Source: Ampelocalamus luodianensis
Lineage: Eukaryota > Streptophyta > Magnoliopsida > Poales > Poaceae
DNA: 64,000 nt
Assembly (NCBI GenBank): GCA_036346255.1
Contig: CM070623.1
Location: 1,044,033-1,108,032, forward strand
Direction of reading: 5' to 3'
The notes under the pieces are model-generated. The model was not told the origin of the DNA, did no database searches, and saw only the letters and a program-made list of their open reading frames with translations. This document shows, piece after piece, positions 56,543 to 64,000 of this stretch. Each line of letters opens with the position of its first letter. The first letter of the stretch is position 1. A program made the translations under genes and the position numbers.

Positions 56543-59500
56543 ATGGTTGGAAATAGGACATGGTTTGGAGGGCTTTTCAACAGCTCAGGTAAAAGGCGTC
56601 AAGTCAATGCCGAGAAGACCTTTGAGCTAACCCCTCTTCAGGTGAAGTTGTATTAGCTTAGCATGCCCAAAGGCACATTATATTTCAGTCCTGATCTCCC
56701 AATTTTCTTTCTATCAAAGACATGGTTTTACTGATTTTTTTTGGTAGTAGAAAAATAGGTTACCAGAAAAACAAGAGAAGCTATGTACTTCAGTTTTTTT
56801 TTTACAAATGCTTCTGTTCTGAACCACTGATATTTAAATTCTTTTGTAAAGATTGTTACAGAACGTTATTGGATGTTTTACAGAACTATGTATTGACTAA
56901 AGCACCATATTTAGTAACCTTCAAAACACTAACTTCGAGAATTGGGCGCTGTCCAGTGGTGAGCACTGCCGGAGTGCGTGCCTTCCACCCGTGTTTGAGC
57001 CTGGCTCAAGCGCGCGTGTCTGGTGAGGAGGGCTGAGCTGGAGCTCAGTACCTCGATGAGGGTTGGGTTTGCTTTTTTCTTTAATGTGGGTCGGAGGGGT
57101 ATCCCGGACAAAAAAAAAACACTAACTTCCTTATTAAATGTACAAGGATCAATTATTCAAATTTTTTGTGTCGGGCTGTCTCCATTATATTTTTCATGTA
57201 CAAAAGACAGCTTCAAATATATCTTCAACTTCTTTTGCTGATGGAGGCTAGCTTTGCTAGCTAAAAACATAGCTGGAGATAGAAATTATGACATCATATT
57301 CTAAAGTTCTGATTCTGATCTGCATAATCTATAATGCAAGGAATCAACTGAAGTCCACATGATTCTTTCTTCTTTGTTTTTGAGAGAGTGGGGACCCAGT
57401 ATGAAAGACCATGTCGAAAATGAAGTTAAATAAAAAGAACAGTAGAGAAATTCTACACAAGAAGAGATACAAGAAAAGAAAGGGAAAATCATACGAAAGG
57501 CATCAAGTCAGTAGAGAAATTCTACACAAGAAGAGATACAAGAAAAGAAAGGGAAAATCATACGAAAGGCATCAAGTCAGTTATCCGCTTGATATCAATT
57601 GACTTCCAAGTTCCAACAAGTTTTGCTGAATTTACAGGCGAAAAAACAAATGACAGAGATCCATCCCCTTTTAGGTATCTTATGATATAGATTTCTAAGG
57701 TTTCGTCTTAAGCTTTAGCGCCCAACTAGTATTATACTCTATTGTAGAATTTCAGGAATAATTATGTGTCCCTTATGACCTTTATATTCTTTATTTATAG
57801 TGTCAAATATTACAATCCGATTCTAACACAATTCTAGACTCGTTTAAGACTTGAACTTTTGTTAAACTCTAATACTAATTCTCCAATACTTCCACTCAAG
57901 ATGGGCATGAGATAACAATCATAGCTATCTTGTTACATATTATAAAACCATTACTAGAATCTATCATTTTATCAAATCTACCATCGACTCCATAGCCAAT
58001 ACCGTTAGGGACGTCATCAAATCCATCTCCACCATCTATTAGCTGCCCTAGCCTCGACCTCCTCCTCTGTTATGAACCTTGGTTCATAACGGGGTAAACA
58101 CCGCTAGGAAGAAGGTTGTATGGCGTCGGCTTTGTGGGATGTGAGATTAGACTATAGACTAGGATGATAGAACCTTGAGAGGGAGACTAGATTAATTCAT
58201 CTTTCTTGCTTGATTGATAATGGATACATGTTATCCCTTTTATAGGAATAACCCAACTTAACCCCTAAGAAACAATCTCTATTTCTAAGAAAACTTATCT
58301 CTATTAGATGGAATACATCTCTAAATAAGTAAACCTAACTAACAAGGAAACCAACTATTCTTATCTCTATTTCCAACGACTAATGCACCAATAGGCCCAG
58401 CATGAACAGTGCATGATGGAACAGTGCATGATGCTGTTCACACGTGCAAACAGTACTCGGCCCATGACACTACTCCCCTCCTTTCGCGACAGCTCGTCCT
58501 CGAGCTATGGTGGTGGCCATGGTTGAAGCCCTATGTGACCCTATGTTGACGAGAGGTTGCGATGGCGACATGAGTCCTTGAAGATCATTGCCTCCATACG
58601 TGGTTGTGGCAAGCTCACCGGTTGCTGCAGCAGACATGGCAGTGCCACAGTGGCCATGATGGACTCCGGTAGGGCCGCGGCGGGCTCCGGCGACGCCATG
58701 GTAGGATGCGGTAGCGCCACGATAGGTTCCGACAGCGTTGTTGTGGCTGCTGGAAACAACGCTGCCGTCGCTTCTAGTTGCGTCTTCTTCTCCTTCTGAT
58801 CCGCGATCATCTTCTCTAGAGTAGCATGCATATCGAGGAAGATGGCCGCCATCTTCTTGTCATTATCGTTGGTACTCATGGCCATCTTGTTGGCGTTAGC
58901 CTTTATCATAGCCAACGACTCGGTGACAGGTCTGATGGTCTGATCTGTCGCCATAACCATGGTAGCAGAAATCGTGGGAAGGGATCGACCGCTCTGATAC
59001 CAAATGTTAGTTCATAACGAGGTAAACACCGCCAGGAAGAAGGCCGGACGGCGTCAGCTTTGTGGAATGGGAGATTAGACTATAGACTGGGATAATAGAA
59101 CCTTGAGAGGGAGACTAGATTAATTCATCTTTCTTGCTTGATTGATAATGGATACATGTTATCCCTTTTATAGGGACGACCTGGCTTGACCTTAAGAAAC
59201 AATCTCTATTTCTAAGAAAACTTATTTCTATTAGATGAAATATATCTCTAAATAAGTAAACCCAACTAACAAGAAAACTAACTATTTTTATATCTATTTT
59301 CAACGACTAATGCACCAGTGGGCCCGGCATGAACAGTGTGAGGCGCTAACCCCTCTTCAGGTGAAGTTGTATTAGCTTAGCATGCCCAAAGGCACATTAT
59401 ATTTCAGTCCTGATCTCCCAATTTTCTTTCTATCAAAGACATGGTTTTACTGATTTTTTTTGGTAGTAGAAAAATAGGTTACCAGAAAAACAAGAGAAGC

Positions 59501-62125
59501 TATGTACTTCAGTTTTTTTTTTTTCAAATGCTTCTGTTCTGAACCACTGATATTTAAATTCTTTTGTAAAGATTGTTACAGAACGTTATTGGATGTTTTA
59601 CAGAACTATGTATTGACTAAAGCACCATATTTAGTAACCTTCAAAACACTAACTTCCTTATTAAATGTACAAGGATCAATTGTTCCAAATTTTTGTGTCG
59701 GGGCTGTCTCCATTATATTTTTTCGTGTACAAAAGACAGTTTCAAATATATCTTCAACTTCTTTTGCTGATCCTAATGCTCTGCTCTAAGGTGAGTTCAC
59801 GAATTAGGGTTTGGCTCTGATATCATATAGAATTTCGGGAATATTTGTGTGTCCCCTTAGAACCTCCATACCATTTATTTATAGTGTCAAATATTACTGT
59901 CCGACTCTAATATAACTCTTGACTTGTACACGACTTGGACTCTTATTAAACTCTAATACTAATTCTCCAACATCTATTGATAAAACAAACATGTTGATCT
60001 CGATGTCAGAATGGAAGGGACCTAGGGAAGGAACTCAGCTAAACTGCTAAAGTAACTAATGATTTCCCTGCGCAGTCAACTTTGCAAGGATTTGGATGAT
60101 CTCTTAATTTAGGAAAATATCTATTGACTACGATGTCTCTGCCAAATGCCTTCCCTTCTTGCAACTGAACTAACTTTTTTTCTATCTATTCAGGAACAAC
60201 GGCTGCAAAAGTTGAAGGAAAGACTAAATGTACCATATGACGAAACTCGACCAGATCATCAGGTAAGAAATCGATCCCACACTTAAATCTACTTTCAACT
60301 AGTTAGCTAGTTGTCGTTCATTTCTACCTTATCGATTTTCCGATTGACGATTGCGCCTGCATCGTATATCTTCTGGACTGTGGTTGTAGGAAGCCCTTAG
60401 GGCTCTTTGGAATGCTTCCTTTCCTGATACAGAGCTCACTAGCTTAGTTTCAGAACAGTGGAAAGATATGGGGTGGCAGGGCCCAAACCCATCGACTGAT
60501 TTCAGGTACTTCTAGTTCTAGCTGTATGATAGGTTTGTCTGTTCGTGAAGTATGTTGTCTGTGTTCTTTAGTTCTGTAATTGGTTTATCTATAAACAAAA
60601 TCCTCTTTCTTGCTTAACACTCCCAAAAGCAACTGTCGGTAGAGTGTACAAACTTGTCTTAGTCTTCCTGAAAGAGTTTTGACAGTGGTCTGATTTTGAC
60701 TTTCAGGGGCTGTGGATTTGTTTCACTTGAGAATCTTTCATTTTTTGCAAGAACATATCCGGTATGTCCTTTTTTTGTGTCAGTAATCGAGAAAAAAAAG
60801 AAGTTCAGCTTGTAAACTAGCCCCTTATGTAGTGAGAAAGTGTGACCTTGTACTCCTGTCTGTCATATTGACATATATACTATGGTTGCTGCTCACCGGC
60901 TCAACAAGCAGGCTTCTTTCCAGAGGTTGTTACTCAAACAACAAGGGATGCGAGCCACATGGGAGTACCCCTTTGCCGTCGCAGGTGTTAATATCTCATA
61001 CATGTTGATTAACCTGTTGGAGCTCAACTCAGGTATATACGTCAATCACAAGCAACACAACACAATCTAGTGTTTACTCATTTCCCTCTACTTTAGAACC
61101 GACCACTCTGCTCGTATGTGAAATTATCAAACCTAAGAATTACGTATGCTATGTACATTGCATCGGTATCGGTACCATGAGCCTCATCCGTACAAGTCAA
61201 ACAACTAAACCAGCATAAAACCACATAATGATTTGGTACTGGCCTTCATTAATAATATTTTCTTTTTTCTTTTTTCGCACTATAAGGAATCTTTTGATTT
61301 GCTTACGACCATTTCATCATAAGCATTTCAATACACACATACAGCTGGTGCTAACTGCTAACTGATTCCCAACAGTCTAACTGTGTTGTGATCAGAGTGA
61401 CCCTGCTATGCTATTATTACCTGTATACCGAATCAGTAGGGCTCACCAAAATCATGGAGTTGAGGACTAATAATTATAAATTTCTGCTTTGATAAACAAA
61501 GGCTTAATTTTTGTTTGATTGTTCACGTGCCCTTTGAATGCAACTACTGAATTGTCGCTGGCTCCATAATTGGTAGTAGCTCCACTGTCATTTCTTCGTT
61601 CAGACAACATATATAATGCCCCAATACCAAGCTATCATTGATGCGCCTCTTTTCATTTTTCTTCTTCTTCTTGTCATCTTTGGCTGCTCAGCACGACCGA
61701 AATCTTTGCCAGGGATTAACTTTATCAGAGTGTTGTCAGGTGAGCAGTGCTCTTTGATGAAATCTTTGAATTTTGGATTGTTATCTAATGTAATGCTTGA
61801 AAACACTTATGCCTTGTCTGTTTGCTACGCCTTAGAACATGAAGAGGCATTTGACGTCCTATACTGTATAGCTTTCGAGATGATGGATGCTCAGTGGCTA
61901 GCAATGCGTGCCTCTTATATGCAGTTCAAAGTACGATATATGTATCCATCTTTTCGTTAGAACATTTTCTGTGATGTTGATTTGGACTAGTGATGAGCAA
62001 CTAATGATAAATCCCCAATCCAGGAAGTGTTGGAAGCAACAAAGTTGCAGCTGGAGAGAGAGCTATCTCTGGAAGATCTCCATCGAATCCATGACCTGCC
62101 AGCTTACAACCTTCTGTACAAATAG
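56543..62125 (+). CDS. ELMO domain-containing protein (ELMOD-like), 8 coding exons
   Basis: Coding exons: 56543-56641, 60194-60262, 60390-60505, 60707-60761, 60912-61032, 61692-61739, 61836-61930, 62024-62125. They sum to 705 nt (234 aa) with GT-AG borders and matching phases. The start MVGNRTWFGGLFN was chosen as the first ATG after the acceptor at 56534. The ELMO domain covers most of the protein: EALRALWNASFP, SEQWKDMGWQGPNPSTDFRG (Arg95 in the position of the ELMOD GAP-type arginine), then GCGFVSLENLSFFARTYP, MRATWEYPFAVAGVNISYML and EEAFDVLYCIAFEMMDAQWL. In animals, ELMOD proteins act as GAPs for Arf-family GTPases and ELMO1 works with Rac exchange factors. The plant role is less clear. 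The C-terminus is helical (LQLERELSLEDLHRIHDLP). It is short relative to many ELMO proteins. Intron 1 is full of transposons. Family assignment is very secure. Confidence 0.92.
56937..57115 (+). mobile_element. tRNA-derived SINE (Au-like) in ELMO intron 1
   Basis: It begins GAGAATTGGGCGCTGTCCAG (box A region), has a box B-like GTGTTTGAGCCTGG, a GGGTTGGGTTTGC body and an A-run tail. AAAACACTAACTTC occurs at 56923-56936 and 57116-57129, a perfect 14-bp duplication (partly overlapping the tail). The paralogous copy of this intron at 59643-59656 has the same site without the SINE. Confidence 0.9.
57441..57578. repeat. Perfect 69-bp tandem duplication
   Basis: The unit starting AGTAGAGAAATTCTACACAA is at 57441-57509 and is repeated identically at 57510-57578. 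The unit length is a multiple of three, so an open frame runs through both copies (57411-57602). That ORF is Lys-rich low complexity and I do not call it a gene. The identity implies a recent duplication. Confidence 0.95.
58068..59335 (-). mobile_element. Nested short LTR element (1.27 kb) without target duplication
   Basis: LTRs lie at 58068-58408 and 59005-59335. Both contain GAGGGAGACTAGATTAATTC, ATTGATAATGGATACATG and GGC(C)CGGCATGAACA-like ends. The PBS at 58991-59002 reads TGGTATCAGAGC on the minus strand, a perfect match to the initiator-tRNA type. The 596-bp interior encodes one open frame. Flanks TCCTC and GTGTG do not match, so one border was rearranged after insertion. Confidence 0.85.
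58541..58960 (-). CDS. Small ORF in the nested LTR element (possible gag remnant)
   Basis: 139 codons open directly after the PBS, starting MVMATDQTIRPVTESLAMIK. The N-terminal half is charged and probably helical (MIKANANKMAMSTNDND, FLDMHATLEKMIADQKEKK, a short coiled-coil-like stretch). The second half is Ala/Pro-rich with repeats of the LPEPxxA kind. No zinc knuckle, protease or polymerase is visible. It could be a reduced gag-like protein or a chance frame. Position and orientation fit an element-encoded frame. Confidence 0.4.
   Translation of the reverse strand: MVMATDQTIRPVTESLAMIKANANKMAMSTNDNDKKMAAIFLDMHATLEKMIADQKEKKTQLEATAALFPAATTTLSEPIVALPHPTMASPEPAAALPESIMATVALPCLLQQPVSLPQPRMEAMIFKDSCRHRNLSST
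59345..59771 (+). pseudogene. Second copy of ELMO exon 1 end plus intron 1 (gene fragment inside retroelement)
   Basis: This 427-bp segment matches 56626-57242 almost base for base, once the SINE and one copy of its target site are removed from the original. It includes the last 16 nt of ELMO coding exon 1 (GCTAACCCCTCTTCAG) and the splice donor GTGAAG. It lacks the SINE. It sits between the nested element and the leader of the composite retrotransposon, in the same direction as the ELMO gene. It has no coding value but retains a 5' splice site within the ELMO transcript. Confidence 0.9.
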
Positions 62126-63928
62126 GTTCAGAAGCGCGCGCGCACATATTAACCTGTAAACTATTCCATTCTTCTTCTCTCCTACAATGATGAAACACGC
62201 AGTTTTGCTACAAAAAGTCCAGGCATATATGCCTGCACCTACCTGAGCATTCCTATATTGCATATCATATTATCATCAGTGACACAAGATTTTTTTTTAA
62301 ATCCTGAGGTTATCTGATCCTAACTAACAGCCCAAACCTAGAAGTGTTACCTTTTCTTTTCTTGTGGAAATGTTTGCATGTGAGCCACTTATTATTGCTC
62401 GAGTGTGGTGAAGTGAAATCATTCAAGAATGAAGATCCTGTTGTCAGCATTTGATTTGTACAAGGTGAACAGTCATTTGGTTCCCATGGGAGCTCATGTT
62501 GTGTATGGCGATACGAATATGTACACGGCGCATATGTTCTCTCTTCATACGGAGCATATGAAGGTCTTGTTCTCTGCATGTAGACAATGGACGGGACACG
62601 TCAGGCAGTATTCAATAATACATGCCCGTTCCATCCCTGAAACAGTGCTGCAGTGCAGATACGGGCAGGGGATACGGCCAATACTATTACAGTAATTTAC
62701 ACTGCTAACGGCTTTGTCAGAACAGAACAGGGATACTCTCTGAAAACAAAACAACGAGAGAACAGAACAGTGACTGTGCAAGGGAAGACTGAAGAGCGGC
62801 CAACCAAAGGAAAGACTGAAGATCTTTGTTTGTTGTGTCGAAATTAAAAAGTAGAAGAAAAAAAAACTGATGGGATGGAGGCATAGAGGAGAAAAAGAGG
62901 AGAATGATGGGATAAGCAGCACACTGTTTTGCAATCAGTCCACTGCTCCCATATTCCCCCTCTCCTAATAAGAGAGGAGAGAGCATGCAACCCCACACCA
63001 AACTATCAAGCATCAACCCAGCAAGGCAACGCAAAGCAGATGCATGAATCACCCCCTCCCTTCTCATTTCACCTCACTGTTGACTCTTGTTGTGTTGATG
63101 ATGATGGGGACGGTTGGTGTGCCTCGCTTAGCAATTACAGGTAAAAAAAAAGATCACGTCAGGATCAGAGCATCACACTGTAGATTATACTGCTATAGCC
63201 CTTGCCCCCACGCACAAGCTTCAAGATTGCGCACATCAGTCAGCACAATAGCGCATTGAGCAGAAGAGCTCTTCTTCAGGTTCAGGGTTCAGCACACACG
63301 CACAGCCCTTTCCACTGTGCAACAGGCAACAGCCTGAATGATGAATGATCAAACAGCAACTACAACAGTGCCTGCCTTATTCCCTTGCCTCCCTGTAGTG
63401 AAGTGTACAAAGAAGGAGCTTCTGTTGATTGATTTAAAACTTTCTAATCAACCACTGCACTTGATGATGGATGGCATCGACTCCTTCCCTGTAGAGTAAG
63501 TAACTTCAAGGGTTCTTCCTCATCTTGTCTTGCCTCCCCCTAGATTCATTCAACTAGGGTTCATCTAATGATAGATTGATGGTGTTACAGCCGAAAAAAA
63601 AGAGAGAGGACAAGATACAAGAAATATGGACCAATTACCATTGATCAACCCAACAGAGAGGAGAGAAGGAAGAAGAAGAATTAGAAAGCCAAAAATAGAA
63701 ACAAAATCTTTTAACAAGAAGGAAAAGAGGAATATCCTATTTCACTTGCTTGACTAATAATAAATAACAATAACAACAAACTCTAGCCGTCCACCGCACT
63801 CCGGCAGGGACTCTCTTCTTCTTCTTCTGCTGCTGCTGCTGTTCAAAGTGTTGATTCATCATTCCACAAAACAAACTCATTACTTGCTCCGTCCGTCTGA
63901 GAGGGAGGGAGAGAGAGACGAAAAGAGA
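62126..63928. other. ELMO 3' flank and 3' region of the next gene
   Basis: After the ELMO stop at 62125 comes AT-rich DNA likely holding its 3' UTR, including 62170-62450. From about 63000 the sequence is likely the 3' UTR of the converging gene at 63929, with GAA/CTT-rich and CTG-repeat stretches (63815-63842). I see no additional coding region or transposon with clear ends. Confidence 0.5.
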
Positions 63929-64000
63929 TCAGAAGCGCGCGTTCTCGAAGCCGTGCAGATCGCTCACCCGGTTCATCGACTTGCGCATGATGGCCACCTT
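63929..64000 (-). CDS. C-terminal end of a minus-strand gene (runs off the window)
   Basis: The minus strand reads KVAIMRKSMNRVSDLHGFEN then ARF and stops (TGA at 63931-63929). Twenty-three residues are visible, GC-rich in third positions as in other rice coding ends, unlike the AT-rich flank. I do not recognise the family from this piece. It converges with the ELMO gene. Confidence 0.6.
   Translation of the reverse strand, partial: KVAIMRKSMNRVSDLHGFENARF

Larger units (their letters stand above)
57743..59972 (-). mobile_element. Composite LTR retrotransposon (2.23 kb) in ELMO intron 1
   Basis: LTRs of 146-147 bp at 57743-57888 and 59826-59972 (AGAATTTC(A/G)GGAAT to AATACTAATTCTCCAA) are flanked by a perfect TCTAT duplication (57738-57742 and 59973-59977). 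The PBS left of the right LTR reads TGATATCAGAGCC on the minus strand, so the element is antisense to ELMO. It has no gag-pol of its own. Inside are a copia-like polypurine side, a nested LTR element (58068-59335) and a copy of ELMO exon 1/intron 1 sequence (59345-59771). Confidence 0.88.

Noticed and set aside
57411..57602. 63-codon Lys-rich ORF
   Set aside because: It is produced by the in-frame 69-bp duplication in an intron. No start context or homologous motif.

Overview
The window is nuclear DNA of a grass, almost certainly rice. The evidence is large multi-exon genes with GT-AG introns, rice-type transposons (Tourist and Stowaway MITEs, a Micron-like element inside (TA)n, tRNA-derived SINEs, copia and gypsy LTR elements), a plastid atpI fragment and GC-rich monocot first exons. 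I read three complete host genes and the last codons of a fourth. A chromodomain MRG gene stands next to a P450 that matches my recollection of CYP93G1 (flavone synthase II). From memory this suggests the distal short arm of rice chromosome 4, but I could not run a search.

Layout. 1-8081: a decayed minus-strand Ty3/gypsy element (gag, protease, RT/RNase H, integrase) with its 5' LTR of about 4.1 kb on the right. 8082-11516: repeat-rich intergenic DNA with a 1.18 kb terminal-inverted-repeat transposon. 11522-16164: a 4.6 kb solo LTR with a perfect 5-bp target duplication. 16165-37735: promoter and 11-exon MRG gene (315 aa) on the plus strand. Its 21 kb body is mostly inserted DNA: a plastid fragment, Helitron and SINE remnants, two hAT MITEs, a complete copia element carrying a nested DNA element, a Micron-like element, a deleted second copia copy, a short non-autonomous LTR element, a LINE fragment and a Tourist MITE. 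37736-41552: intergenic DNA and P450 3' region. 41553-43248: two-exon P450 on the minus strand. 43249-46851: its upstream region, with an LTR-like fragment, a three-copy diverged repeat and a Stowaway MITE. 46852-49911: a third long gypsy-type LTR, next to a broken plant-mobile-domain gene. 50330-52200: intergenic DNA with short tandem repeats. About 52600-62125: an ELMO-domain gene on the plus strand (8 coding exons, 234 aa). 63929-64000: C-terminus of a minus-strand gene.

The most notable structure lies in intron 1 of the ELMO gene. A 2.23 kb LTR retrotransposon (target duplication TCTAT) contains a nested retroelement and a second copy of the ELMO exon 1/intron 1 junction. This second copy has an empty site exactly where the original carries a SINE, so the order of events can be read. 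Also notable: three long LTRs in the window share a 12-bp perfect palindrome (CTATTCGAATAG) at similar offsets, followed by a similar downstream block.

The genes do not form an operon-like unit. MRG is a predicted reader of methylated histone H3, the P450 is a predicted flavonoid enzyme on the endoplasmic reticulum, and the ELMO protein is a predicted regulator of small GTPases.
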